Assembly (NCBI GenBank): GCA_023228325.1
Contig: JALOBK010000001.1
Coordinates: 1,775,549-1,839,548, forward strand
DNA length: 64,000 bases
Origin: a bacterium
Lineage (GTDB): Bacteria; Auribacterota; UBA6266
Reading direction: 5' to 3'
The position numbers and the translations under genes were made by a program. Numbering within the stretch: the first letter of the stretch is position 1; each line of letters starts with the position of its first letter. The notes below the pieces were generated by a model. That model was given only the letters and a program-made list of their open reading frames with translations. It was not told the origin of the DNA and ran no database searches. Shown here piece after piece: positions 46,183 to 54,668 of the stretch.

Positions 46183-46667
46183 ATGGAAATAGCGATTCGT
46201 TTGTCTTTTATTGTTCTGCGGAGGATATCTCCGCTTTCCTTATACTTTTTTAATATGAAATGAGTCTGGGTCCCGCGCACATGCTCTATCGTTGAAAGTT
46301 TTTCCGCCACAAAATTACCTATAGTGTGTATGCTTTTTCCCGCTATTATCAACAGGAGGTCATATCCGCCGGAGAGCAGATAACAGCTTTTTACCTCGGG
46401 GAAACTGTATATTCTCTCCGCAACCTTGTCAAATCCCGAACCTCTTTCGGGGGAGATGTTCACCTCTATCAATGCCAGTACATCCGTGCAGCTCTCATCT
46501 TTCAGGAGCTCTTTGTTTATGACAGCCTTGTATTTGATTATTATCCCTTTTTTTTCATATTCGGAAATCGCTTTTTTTACATATTGCGCGCTTTTTTTTA
46601 TCATTTTGGCGATTTCTTCGGGCGTAGTCCTTGCGTCTTTCTCCAATATCTCTAATATTTCATCCAT
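46179..46667 (-). CDS. Lrp/AsnC family transcriptional regulator
   Basis: About 162 residues: an N-terminal helix-turn-helix (TTPEEIAKMIKKSAQYVKKAI) and a C-terminal RAM/ligand-binding domain with VKSCYLLSGGYDLLLII. Such proteins sense amino acids. ATG 46667 is chosen because GGAGG stands eight bases upstream; a start at 46679 would overlap that site. It is translationally coupled to the aminotransferase it probably controls. Confidence 0.92.
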   Translation of the reverse strand: MDEILEILEKDARTTPEEIAKMIKKSAQYVKKAISEYEKKGIIIKYKAVINKELLKDESCTDVLALIEVNISPERGSGFDKVAERIYSFPEVKSCYLLSGGYDLLLIIAGKSIHTIGNFVAEKLSTIEHVRGTQTHFILKKYKESGDILRRTIKDKRIAISM

Positions 46668-46746
46668 AATAACCTCCACCGGAATTATGATTATTTATGT
46701 GTAGTATAAATACAGTTATATAAATAGTCAAAATATATTTATGATA

Positions 46747-46774
46747 TTGACATAATGAATTATTGTGATAACAT
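46747..46774 (+). promoter_or_regulatory. Candidate promoter of the riboflavin operon leader
   Basis: Perfect TTGACA (46747-46752), 16 bases, then TAACAT (46769-46774), placing the transcript start within a few bases of the FMN aptamer. Confidence 0.5.
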
Positions 46775-46781
46775 AGTTGAG

Positions 46782-46903
46782 TCTTCAGGGCAGGGTGTAA
46801 ATCCCGGCCGGCGGTAAACCTTATAACGAGGCAAGCCCGCGAGTTCCCATGGGAACTGATCCGGTGTGATTCCGGAGCCGACGGTTAAAGTCCGGATGGA
46901 AGA
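46782..46903 (+). ncRNA. FMN riboswitch (RFN element)
   Basis: Conserved RFN blocks in order: AGGGCAGGGTG (46787-46797), CCCGGCCGGCGGTA, GAGGCAAGCCCGCGAG, GGAACTGATCCGGTG, CCGGAGCCGACGGTTAAAGT, and the closing GGATGGAAGAAGG. P1 pairs TCTTC (46782-46786) with GAAGA (46899-46903). FMN binding should lower expression of the downstream rib genes. Confidence 0.96.
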
Positions 46904-46928
46904 AGGCGTTTTTATTAAAATATCTTAC

Positions 46929-46959
46929 GCTCTGAAGTCCGCTTCAGGGCTTTTTTTTT
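46929..46959 (+). terminator. Intrinsic terminator of the FMN riboswitch
   Basis: GCTCTGAAG (46929-46937), loop TCCG, CTTCAGGGC (46942-46950), then nine T. The right arm is identical to aptamer bases 46783-46791, so the left arm can pair with either: with the aptamer strand (antiterminator, no FMN) or the terminator arm (FMN bound). Confidence 0.9.
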
Positions 46960-47028
46960 GAAAGGATTAAGGATAGTAAAAAATAAAAATAATAGGCGGA
47001 AACAACACAAATACTAAAAGAGCGATAG

Positions 47029-47166
47029 TAACCACAGATGACACAGAACACACAGATAGAGATTATAAATACAAAAAAAGAATTTAAGAATTATAGTTTT
47101 TTATTTTTAAACTATTTATATATTTTTTGCTTTTTATCTGTGATTATCTGAGTTATCTGTGGTTAG
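47029..47166. repeat. Inverted-repeat element C (between FMN riboswitch and ribBA)
   Basis: Left end TAACCACAGATGACACAGAA (from 47029) in reverse orientation, right end ATCTGTGATTATCTGAGTTA to TGGTTA (47136-47165) in forward orientation, with an A/T-rich middle. The right unit is nearly identical to 39575-39603. In the riboflavin leader transcript it could fold into a long hairpin between the riboswitch terminator and ribBA. The rest of the 46668-47209 gap holds the promoter and riboswitch listed above. Confidence 0.7.
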
Positions 47167-47209
47167 GTAATTTTAAAGTTTTTTGGATTTAATATAAAGA
47201 GAAGGCCAT

Positions 47210-48415
47210 ATGAAATTCAACAGTGTCGAAGAGATTATTTCGGAGCTTAAAGAAGGCAGGATGGTTATCCTTGTCGATGACGAGAACCGTGAAAACGAGG
47301 GTGACCTGGTAATGGCCGCCGAAAAGGTCTCGCCTGAGACTATAAATTTCATGCTCTCCCACGGAAAAGGGCTCATTTGCGTTCCTATGTCACCCGACAG
47401 GATAGATAAACTTAATCTGGATCCCATGGTCAGAATAAATGCCGATACTTATAAGACGGCGTTTACGGTTTCTGTCGATGCCAGGAACGGAGTCTCTACC
47501 GGCATATCCGCTTTTGACCGCGCAAAAACCATAAAGTTACTTGCAGACGATAAATCCATCCCGTCCGATTTTGTAGTGCCGGGCCATATTTTCCCTCTGA
47601 AAGCCCGTGAGGGCGGTGTCCTTGTAAGAGCGGGGCATACAGAAGCTGCGGTTGATTACCTTAAGCTGGCGGGGTTAAATACAGTCGGCGTGATATGTGA
47701 AATTTTAAATCCCGACGGAAGCATGGCCAGGCTGCCTGAACTTGAAAAATTCGCCGGAAAATACAAACTTAAAATCTCATCAATAGAAAACCTTATCAAA
47801 CACAGGCATAAGACCGAAAAGTTCATCAGAAAAGAGGTTGAAACCGATTTGCCTACAAAATTCGGGATTTTTAAGATGATAGGGTATTCATCCAGTATAG
47901 ATGGACAGCAGCACGTCGCGCTTATAATGGGAAAATTTGACAAGGCGGCTCCTACACTGGTGAGAGTCCATTCGGAATGTTTAACCGGGGATGTTTTTAA
48001 ATCCATGAGATGTGATTGCGGAAGCCAGCTTGAACAATCTATGCAGAAAATTGCGGAGGAGAAAAAAGGCGTTATCCTGTATATGAGGCAGGAAGGACGG
48101 GGAATAGGCCTTATCAACAAGTTAAAAGCTTATTCATTGCAGGACAAGGGATATGATACAGTGGAAGCCAACATAAAATTGGGATTTGAAGACGATCTTC
48201 GTGATTACGGCATCGGAGCCCAGATTCTTGAAGATATCGGGGTGGGGAATATTATCCTATTGACAAATAATCCGAGGAAAATCGTGGGACTGGAGGGATA
48301 CGGGATAAAAATTGTGGGAAGAAAACAGTTAATCAGTAAAGTCAACAGGTATAACAGGAAATATTTGCTTACCAAGAAAAACAGAATGGGCCATTTTCTG
48401 AACATAAAAGAATGA
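47210..48415 (+). CDS. ribBA: Bifunctional 3,4-dihydroxy-2-butanone-4-phosphate synthase / GTP cyclohydrolase II
   Basis: 401 residues supplying both precursors of riboflavin. RibB part (1-200): DDENRENEGDLVMAAE and HGKGLICVPMS, with RAGHTEAAVDYLKLAG. RibA part (about 205-401): VHSECLTGDVFKSMRCDCGSQ (zinc cysteines) and RQEGRGIGLINKLKAYSLQD. First gene after the FMN riboswitch, so repressed by FMN. AAGAGAAGG ribosome region. Confidence 0.97.
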   Translation: MKFNSVEEIISELKEGRMVILVDDENRENEGDLVMAAEKVSPETINFMLSHGKGLICVPMSPDRIDKLNLDPMVRINADTYKTAFTVSVDARNGVSTGISAFDRAKTIKLLADDKSIPSDFVVPGHIFPLKAREGGVLVRAGHTEAAVDYLKLAGLNTVGVICEILNPDGSMARLPELEKFAGKYKLKISSIENLIKHRHKTEKFIRKEVETDLPTKFGIFKMIGYSSSIDGQQHVALIMGKFDKAAPTLVRVHSECLTGDVFKSMRCDCGSQLEQSMQKIAEEKKGVILYMRQEGRGIGLINKLKAYSLQDKGYDTVEANIKLGFEDDLRDYGIGAQILEDIGVGNIILLTNNPRKIVGLEGYGIKIVGRKQLISKVNRYNRKYLLTKKNRMGHFLNIKE

Positions 48416-48430
48416 TAACGGAGGTGTGTA

Positions 48431-48898
48431 ATGGGAAAGATTATCAGTGGTAAACTTAATGCGTCGGGAAAGAAAATCGCGCTGGTTGTAAGCAGGTTCA
48501 ATGAATTTATTACCGCTAAGCTGATCGAGGGAGCCAGTGACTGTCTTATAAGACATGGAGCGGGTGAGAAGGATATAGATATTGTATGGGTCCCGGGTTC
48601 TTTCGAAATACCGGCGGTTGCAAAAAAAATAGCGAAGGGAAAAAAATATAATGCTATAATCTGCCTGGGAGCGGTGATTAGAGGGGATACGCCTCATTTT
48701 GATTATGTGTGCAAGGAAGTATCAAAAGGCGTATCTGTCCTGTCAATGGAATCGGAAATACCCGTAGTATTCGGGGTTGTTACAACCGATTCTCTGGAAC
48801 AGGCCATTGAGCGCGCCGGGACCAAATCAGGGAACAAAGGCTTTGACGCGGCGCTGACGGCTATAGAATTGATAGATCTCTATGAAGAGATAAAATGA
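48431..48898 (+). CDS. ribH: 6,7-dimethyl-8-ribityllumazine synthase
   Basis: 155 residues. Condenses the RibBA butanone phosphate with the pyrimidine intermediate. Conserved VVSRFNEFITAKLIEGA, VPGSFEIPAVAKK and CLGAVIRGDTPHFDYVCKE with the catalytic histidine. Second rib gene, followed by nusB, a common neighbour. Confidence 0.97.
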   Translation: MGKIISGKLNASGKKIALVVSRFNEFITAKLIEGASDCLIRHGAGEKDIDIVWVPGSFEIPAVAKKIAKGKKYNAIICLGAVIRGDTPHFDYVCKEVSKGVSVLSMESEIPVVFGVVTTDSLEQAIERAGTKSGNKGFDAALTAIELIDLYEEIK

Positions 48899-48909
48899 CG
48901 GGATAATAT

Positions 48910-49338
48910 ATGGGCAACAGAAGGATAGCGAGAGAGATAATTCTAAAAAACCTGTATGCTAATGAGATCTCCGGTTGTGATAACAGTGATTCCGGCGATC
49001 TGGTTTCCGAAGAGTTTGCCAGGCTGGATGAAAAAAGCCGTTTGTTTGTTTCGGGCATATACAGGGGTATAATGGAAAATAAGGAAAAGATTGATTCGAT
49101 TATTGTCCGGTATGCCGACAATTGGGATTTAAACAGAATAGCCATACTGGATAAGAATATACTGCGGTTTGCTATTTACGAAATGTTGTTTGTCGAAGAT
49201 ATCCCGCCGGTTGTTTCAATCAACGAGGCGATAGATATAGCAAAAAAATTCAGCACGAAAGACTCAGGCAAGTTCGTAAACGGTATTCTCGATAAAATTC
49301 ATAAAGAATTAATAATAAATAAAGATAAAAATGGCTGA
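48910..49338 (+). CDS. nusB: Transcription antitermination factor NusB
   Basis: 142 residues, all helical. Binds boxA in rRNA operons with S10. RRIAREIILKNLYANEISG near the start and NRIAILDKNILRFAIYEML, then VSINEAIDIAKKFSTKDSGK followed by FVNGILDKI near the end. ribH-nusB linkage is widespread. Overlaps the PHP gene by eight bases. Confidence 0.95.
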   Translation: MGNRRIAREIILKNLYANEISGCDNSDSGDLVSEEFARLDEKSRLFVSGIYRGIMENKEKIDSIIVRYADNWDLNRIAILDKNILRFAIYEMLFVEDIPPVVSINEAIDIAKKFSTKDSGKFVNGILDKIHKELIINKDKNG

Positions 49339-50155
49339 TATTTGCGATCTTCATATACATACCCGGTTTTCCGACGGGATATTCTCTCCCGAAGAAATTG
49401 TAAAAATGGGTATTTCCGCCCGGCTGAGGGCTATTGCCATAACCGACCATGACACAATCGACGGGATCCCGCAGGCCGCGGATGCGGCTGAAGGGAAAAA
49501 CATTGACGTGGTGCCCGCGGTTGAAGTCAGCGCTGATTCAGAAGATGATGAAATTCATATTCTGGGATACTTTATCGATTTAAATTCCGGCAGTCTGAAA
49601 AGGGAATTAAAGCGCCTGCGCGGCATAAGGGTGGAAAGAATATACCGGATGATAGAAAAGCTTAAGGCTCTCGGTATCAGTTTAAACCCGGAAGAGATAA
49701 TAAAAGCCGGGGGTACCCAATCAGTAGGCCGTCCCCACATCGCGAGGGCTTTGGTTTCGTCGGGATATGTTAAAAATATTTCCGGGGCGTTCAGAAAATT
49801 TATAGGTGAAGGAGGCCCGGCATATGTAAAAAAGGAAAAACTTTCTCCCGAGCAGTGCATTTCCTTTATAAAAGATGCCGGCGGAGTTCCTGTCCTGGCT
49901 CATCCCGGAACCGTCAGGTCAAAACATGTCCTGAAAAAGGTTATCCGGTCAGGCGTCAAAGGCATTGAAATTTATCATCCCGACAATAATCCCGCGGCGG
50001 AAGATTTTTATATCGGGCTTGCCGAACAGTACGGGCTTATTGTTACGGGCGGTTCCGATTTCCACGGCCCGGAAAGCGCGCGTTCATATGTAGGGTTGAA
50101 AACAGTCGGTTATTCCGCTGTTGAAATGCTGAAAAAAACTAAATGTAAAAAATAA
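49331..50155 (+). CDS. PHP-domain phosphoesterase
   Basis: 274 residues with the polymerase-and-histidinol-phosphatase metal motifs: DLHIHTRFSDG, AITDHDTIDG, VEVSAD, GGVPVLAHPGTV and GGSDFHGPE. The insertion and length match the YciV/RNase AM type (3',5'-nucleotide bisphosphate or 5' RNA phosphatase); substrate is inferred. Lies between nusB and ftsY with eight bases of overlap upstream. Confidence 0.88.
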   Translation: MADICDLHIHTRFSDGIFSPEEIVKMGISARLRAIAITDHDTIDGIPQAADAAEGKNIDVVPAVEVSADSEDDEIHILGYFIDLNSGSLKRELKRLRGIRVERIYRMIEKLKALGISLNPEEIIKAGGTQSVGRPHIARALVSSGYVKNISGAFRKFIGEGGPAYVKKEKLSPEQCISFIKDAGGVPVLAHPGTVRSKHVLKKVIRSGVKGIEIYHPDNNPAAEDFYIGLAEQYGLIVTGGSDFHGPESARSYVGLKTVGYSAVEMLKKTKCKK

Positions 50156-50168
50156 ACAGGGCTTATCT

Positions 50169-51083
50169 ATGATAACGGGAATCTTCTCCAGAATGAAGAA
50201 AGCCATGGGCAAAAGCCGTTTTAATATTTCCGCGCTCATTAAAACGATCCTCAGACAGGGTCTCTCCGAAAGAGAGATGCTGGAGGAAATAGAACGTTTA
50301 TTGCTGCAGTCCGACGCGGGCCCCGCCGTTTGTGAATCAATAGCACGGGATTTAATGAAAGAACGGGAATTTTTCAGGGGGGAAGAAAGCGTTAAAAAGA
50401 AGCTTAAGGAATTGCTGCTTGTTTATTTTGGGATAAATGATGACAGGAGAAATTTAAATATGACGGGCGGAACCTCTGTCATTATGTTTGTAGGGGTTAA
50501 CGGCAGCGGGAAAACGAGTTCAATAGCGAAAATCGCTAATTATCTCCTCAAAGAAAACAGGACAGTGATGCTGGCCGGTTGCGATACGTTCAGAGCCGCC
50601 GCGACCGAACAACTGGAATTCTGGTCTGAAAAACTGAAAATACCCCTGATCAAAGGGTTTGGCGGCGCCGACCCTGCAAGCGTGGCATTCGATGCCTGTA
50701 AATCCGCCGATGCTAAAAAGTGCGATTTTCTGCTGATTGATACCGCAGGCCGCCAGCATACAAAAGGGCATTTGATGGAAGAGATGAAAAAAATCAAATC
50801 CGCTGTAAATAAATGCGGGATTTCACAACCTTCGGAAATCCTTCTTGTCCTTGATGCCGTAACCGGCCAGAACGGGCTCGTTCAGGCTTCGAAATTCAAT
50901 GAAACCCTCCGTTTAACCGGGGTAATCCTGTCCAAAATGGACGGGACGGCAAAGGGAGGCATTACGCTGCGTATTGAAAAAGAGGAAAAACTCCCTGTTA
51001 AATTTATTTCTTTCGGCGAATCGCTTGATGATTTAAGCCGTTTCGATCCGCGGGATTTTATCGAGTCATTATTAATGGATTAA
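50169..51083 (+). CDS. ftsY: Signal recognition particle receptor FtsY
   Basis: 304-residue SRP GTPase. G1 FVGVNGSGKTSSIAKIAN, DTFRAAATEQL, G3 DTAGRQHTKG, G4-like LSKMDGTAKGG. It lacks the long acidic A domain of E. coli FtsY, which is usual outside gammaproteobacteria. It receives ribosome-SRP complexes at the membrane. Sits inside the rib operon, five bases before ribD. Confidence 0.95.
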   Translation: MITGIFSRMKKAMGKSRFNISALIKTILRQGLSEREMLEEIERLLLQSDAGPAVCESIARDLMKEREFFRGEESVKKKLKELLLVYFGINDDRRNLNMTGGTSVIMFVGVNGSGKTSSIAKIANYLLKENRTVMLAGCDTFRAAATEQLEFWSEKLKIPLIKGFGGADPASVAFDACKSADAKKCDFLLIDTAGRQHTKGHLMEEMKKIKSAVNKCGISQPSEILLVLDAVTGQNGLVQASKFNETLRLTGVILSKMDGTAKGGITLRIEKEEKLPVKFISFGESLDDLSRFDPRDFIESLLMD

Positions 51084-51087
51084 CTTT

Positions 51088-52215
51088 ATGCCTGTTTTTA
51101 CCGATATGCAGAAAAAATGGATGCTGATGGCCCTGGAAGAAGCGGGGAAAGTGGTCGGGCTGACAGCTCCAAATCCGGCTGTCGGCGCTGTCCTGGTCAA
51201 AAACAACAGGTTGATTGCCAGGTCATATCATAAATATCCCGGCGGTTTGCATGCGGAGGCAAATGCAATCAGCCTGGCAGGGCCTGATGCGAGAGGCGCT
51301 GATTTATATGTAACGCTTGAACCATGTTCATCAACGGACAAAAGAACGCCTCCGTGCACGGAAGCTATAATCAGAACAGGCATAAAAAGGGTTTTTTCCG
51401 CGATTACAGATCCGAATCCGGTTCACTGCGGCAGAGGTTATAAGAAATTGAGAAAAAAGAATGTAAGTGTTTTTGACGGGTTGCTGTCCGAACAGGCGAG
51501 GGAGATAAACCTGCCGTTTTTCAAAAGGGTCATAGAAAGGCTTCCGTTTGTTACTTTAAAATTCGCCCAGTCGCTTGACGGGAAGATAGCGACAAGAACC
51601 GGGGATTCAAAATGGATTTCCTCGGTTCCTTCGAGGAAAATGACGCATATATTAAGGAGCCGGAATGACGCTGTAATGACCGGAATCAATACGGTGCTTG
51701 CCGATAATCCTTTTTTGACTGTCAGGCATATTAAATCAAAAAAACAGCCCTTGCGGATTATAGTTGATTCCCGGTATAAAATACCTTTGACCTCGAATGT
51801 ATTAAGAAATGATGACGCAAAGACATTAGTAGCCGGTTCCTCAGGCCCTGACAGGAAAAAAGGCCGCAAAATCATATCTATGGGCCATGGAACTGTGAGA
51901 ATCAAAAAAGACAAAACCGGGCTTATGGACATGAAAGCTCTTTTGAAATACCTGCTTCATATGGGAATAAACAGCGTATTGGTTGAATCAGGAGGCGCCC
52001 TGGCGGCGTCTCTGCTGGAAAAAAACCTTGTTGACCGCGTGATATATATCATAGCGCCTGTTTTAATCGGCGGGCATGACGCGATTACATCATTTGAAGG
52101 AAAAGGCATCGGAAATGTTTCGGATGCCGTGAAAGTCGAGGGAGTCAATATTAAAAGGTGCGGGCCGGATTTTGTATTAACGGGCGAGCTGAATTCCGGC
52201 TGGAGGAAATTCTGA
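51088..52215 (+). CDS. ribD: Bifunctional riboflavin deaminase/reductase
   Basis: 375 residues performing the second and third steps of the pyrimidine branch. Deaminase half: zinc ligands in LHAEANAI and LEPCSSTDKRTPPCTEAI. Reductase half (about 148-375): KFAQSLDGKIATRTGDSKWI and VESGGALAASLLEKNLVDR. Its stop overlaps the ribE start (TGATG). Confidence 0.96.
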   Translation: MPVFTDMQKKWMLMALEEAGKVVGLTAPNPAVGAVLVKNNRLIARSYHKYPGGLHAEANAISLAGPDARGADLYVTLEPCSSTDKRTPPCTEAIIRTGIKRVFSAITDPNPVHCGRGYKKLRKKNVSVFDGLLSEQAREINLPFFKRVIERLPFVTLKFAQSLDGKIATRTGDSKWISSVPSRKMTHILRSRNDAVMTGINTVLADNPFLTVRHIKSKKQPLRIIVDSRYKIPLTSNVLRNDDAKTLVAGSSGPDRKKGRKIISMGHGTVRIKKDKTGLMDMKALLKYLLHMGINSVLVESGGALAASLLEKNLVDRVIYIIAPVLIGGHDAITSFEGKGIGNVSDAVKVEGVNIKRCGPDFVLTGELNSGWRKF

Positions 52216-52859
52216 TGTTTACGGGTATCATATCTTCGCTGGGCGCGGTGGAAAAGATTGATAAAAAAGTGAAAAATCCGGTAATATCCGTCATTACCGG
52301 CGGCGAAAATTTTCTTGATGACGTTAAACAGGGAAGCAGCATAAGCGTTAACGGAGCATGTCTTACGGTCATTTCCGCCGGTAAAAACAGATTTGCCGCG
52401 GAACTGTCGGCGGAGACAATATCCAGGACGATTTTCAAATCCTGCAAAAAAGGCGATCTTTTAAATCTTGAAAAAGCCGTCACCCCGGGGAAATATTTTG
52501 ACGGGCATATGGTTACCGGCCATATAGACGGCTGCGCGAAAGTCGTTGAAATACGCTCAAAAAACGGCCGGGAGATTTATTTTGAAGTTCCCGAAGAATT
52601 AAGCGCTCATATAGCCGACAAAGGTTCAATCGCTGTAAACGGGGTCAGCCTGACCGTATGCAGGCCCCGGAATAACAGTTTTTCCGTGCATGTTATCCCT
52701 CACACATGGGATTCAACAAATCTCAGGATGCTTAGGCGCGGAGACCTTGTAAATGTCGAGGTGGATATAATATCTAAGTATATTGAAAAACATTTATCCG
52801 GTAAAAAAACCGGGCGCATAACTAAAGAACGCCTTAAAGAACAGGGTTATATCCGGTGA
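52215..52859 (+). CDS. ribE: Riboflavin synthase alpha subunit
   Basis: About 214 residues made of two similar lumazine-binding barrels; makes riboflavin from two lumazines. MFTGIISSLGAVEKI at the start, SVNGACLTVIS and AVNGVSLTVCR as the two repeats, GHMVTGHIDGCAKV in the middle. ATG 52215 gives the conserved N-terminus; the frame upstream lies in ribD. The stop overlaps the following importer gene by four bases. Confidence 0.97.
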   Translation: MFTGIISSLGAVEKIDKKVKNPVISVITGGENFLDDVKQGSSISVNGACLTVISAGKNRFAAELSAETISRTIFKSCKKGDLLNLEKAVTPGKYFDGHMVTGHIDGCAKVVEIRSKNGREIYFEVPEELSAHIADKGSIAVNGVSLTVCRPRNNSFSVHVIPHTWDSTNLRMLRRGDLVNVEVDIISKYIEKHLSGKKTGRITKERLKEQGYIR

Positions 52860-53689
52860 GATTATATTGTCTGTGCATATTATCCTTCACTGTTTTCATA
52901 TCCCGGGGCGCGGCGGCGGATGATTTCAGGATTGTCTGCCTTGCTCCCGATGCGAACGAAATAATATTCGATATCGGCGCCGACAAATATCTCGTCGGAA
53001 TAACCGAAGAATGCGATTATCCTCCTGCTTCGGGGACAATACCCAAAGTGGGGAGTTTTTCATTCCCGTGTGTTGAGTCTATCATTGCGAAGGATCCCGA
53101 TGTAATAATAACTTCCGGCCTGGAACAGAGCAAGTTGAATGAGGATCTGAAAAAATTCGGCTTTAAAACAGTGGAAATCTTCCCGTCCGACCTGAATGGT
53201 ATGTTTGACGCTTATAAAAAAATAGGGGAGATATGCGGGATGGAGAGTAATGCCGAAGAATGCGTCAATCGTATTAAGAAAGATGTAGATGATGTAAAAT
53301 CCAGATCTTCAAAGTTTAATTATACCCCTAAAATATATCTGGAGATATGGGACAGGCCCCTGATGACCGTTTCGGGAGAATCTTTTTTGAACGAAATCAT
53401 AAGGATATCGGGAGGGGTCAATATAACAGGGCAATACCCCAGGGCATATTGCAGGATAAATTCGGAAGTTATCATAAAGCATGACCCTGATATTATAATA
53501 ATACTTCACGGTGATTATAAAGATATGCTTTCCAGGGAAGGATGGCAGAACATAGCGGCGGTAAAAAGCGGATATGTTTTTAATGACATCGACCGGGACA
53601 CACTTGTAAGGGCGGGGCCGAGACTGGCCGATGGGCTGAGACAGATATATCTGAAAGTCAAAAAGTATAATGATGAAAAAACGCGCTAA
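52856..53689 (+). CDS. Periplasmic substrate-binding protein of a BtuF-type ABC importer
   Basis: 277 residues with a short signal peptide ending near RGAAADDF. Fold of the helical-backbone (BtuF/FhuD) receptors: IVCLAPDANEIIFDIGADKY, GITEECDYPP, KVGSFSFP and IAKDPDVIITS. The CDYPP stretch and size resemble vitamin B12 receptor BtuF; siderophore or haem ligands remain possible. GTG 52856 overlaps the ribE stop, so the importer is joined to the FMN-controlled riboflavin operon. It overlaps the permease gene by 20 bases. Confidence 0.85.
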   Translation: MRLYCLCILSFTVFISRGAAADDFRIVCLAPDANEIIFDIGADKYLVGITEECDYPPASGTIPKVGSFSFPCVESIIAKDPDVIITSGLEQSKLNEDLKKFGFKTVEIFPSDLNGMFDAYKKIGEICGMESNAEECVNRIKKDVDDVKSRSSKFNYTPKIYLEIWDRPLMTVSGESFLNEIIRISGGVNITGQYPRAYCRINSEVIIKHDPDIIIILHGDYKDMLSREGWQNIAAVKSGYVFNDIDRDTLVRAGPRLADGLRQIYLKVKKYNDEKTR

Positions 53690-54668
53690 AAATAAAAATA
53701 TCTATTTCGTTTTATTCACGGTCTTACTGGTATCCTTATTTATAGTATCACTTTCAATAGGACCCGTAACTATAAGCTTTAAAGACACATATGCTCATTT
53801 TTTTGGACAATATAACCCTGTAATCCAACTTCGTTTAATGAGAGCTTTGATGGCGGTTATAACGGCATGCGGCCTGGCCGCGGCAGGTGTTATTCTTCAG
53901 TGTCTTTTGAGAAATCCGCTTGCCGACCCATATGTTCTCGGTATTTCGGCCGGTTCCGCGACAGGGGCTGTTATGGCGATAATATCCGGTTTAAACATGT
54001 ATGTTTTTATCCTGCCTGTTCCTATGTTTTTTGCTTTTATAGGAGCTATGGCATCAATATTCGTGGTTTACAGGCTTGCTGTCTTCAGGGGCCGTCTGTC
54101 CGTCCAGAACCTTGTGCTTGCCGGCATAGCCATCAATGCGCTTTTATCAAGCCTGCTGCTTTTTACGATTTATGCTTCCAGGACCGAAGCGGTGCACGGG
54201 ATTGTATGGTGGCTGCTCGGGAGTTTTCAGTTATTTGAGACAAAGGTATTGATATTTTCCGGCAGTATCGTATTTATCTGCCTTTTGGCGTCAGTGCCTT
54301 TCTTAAAAGAACTGAATGTAATATCTTTAGGCGAAGATATGGCGACTTATGTCGGGGTTAATGTGGAATTTTTAAAAACCTATTTTTTTATTATTTCCGG
54401 TATTCTTACAGCCGCTGTTGTCTCAAGCGTGGGCATGATAGGTTTTGTCGGGCTTGTTATACCGCATATCGCAAGAAAGCTTTTCGGCCCGGATACAAGG
54501 TATCTTTTCGGTTTTTCAATCCTGATAGGGGCGATATTCCTTATCCTGTCGGATATATTTTGCCGGCTGATTTTTGCCCCGGCGGAACTGCCGGTGGGCG
54601 TAATTACATCACTGGTCGGAGCCCCTTTCTTTATTTTTGTGCTGATAAAGACGAGAAATGAACAATGA
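53670..54668 (+). CDS. FecCD/BtuC-family ABC permease
   Basis: 332 residues with about nine to ten membrane helices. The family block LRNPLADPYVLGISAGSATG is present, as are GMIGFVGLVIPHIARKLFG (contact with the ATPase) and LPVGVITSLVGAPFF near the end. Imports corrinoids, haem or siderophores; context favours a corrinoid. Starts inside the receptor gene and overlaps the ATPase gene by four bases. Confidence 0.92.
   Translation: MMKKRAKNKNIYFVLFTVLLVSLFIVSLSIGPVTISFKDTYAHFFGQYNPVIQLRLMRALMAVITACGLAAAGVILQCLLRNPLADPYVLGISAGSATGAVMAIISGLNMYVFILPVPMFFAFIGAMASIFVVYRLAVFRGRLSVQNLVLAGIAINALLSSLLLFTIYASRTEAVHGIVWWLLGSFQLFETKVLIFSGSIVFICLLASVPFLKELNVISLGEDMATYVGVNVEFLKTYFFIISGILTAAVVSSVGMIGFVGLVIPHIARKLFGPDTRYLFGFSILIGAIFLILSDIFCRLIFAPAELPVGVITSLVGAPFFIFVLIKTRNEQ

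Noticed and set aside
50169..51083. Ffh (SRP54) instead of FtsY
   Set aside because: There is no methionine-rich M domain; the 304-residue NG-only layout and DTFRAAATEQL pattern fit FtsY.
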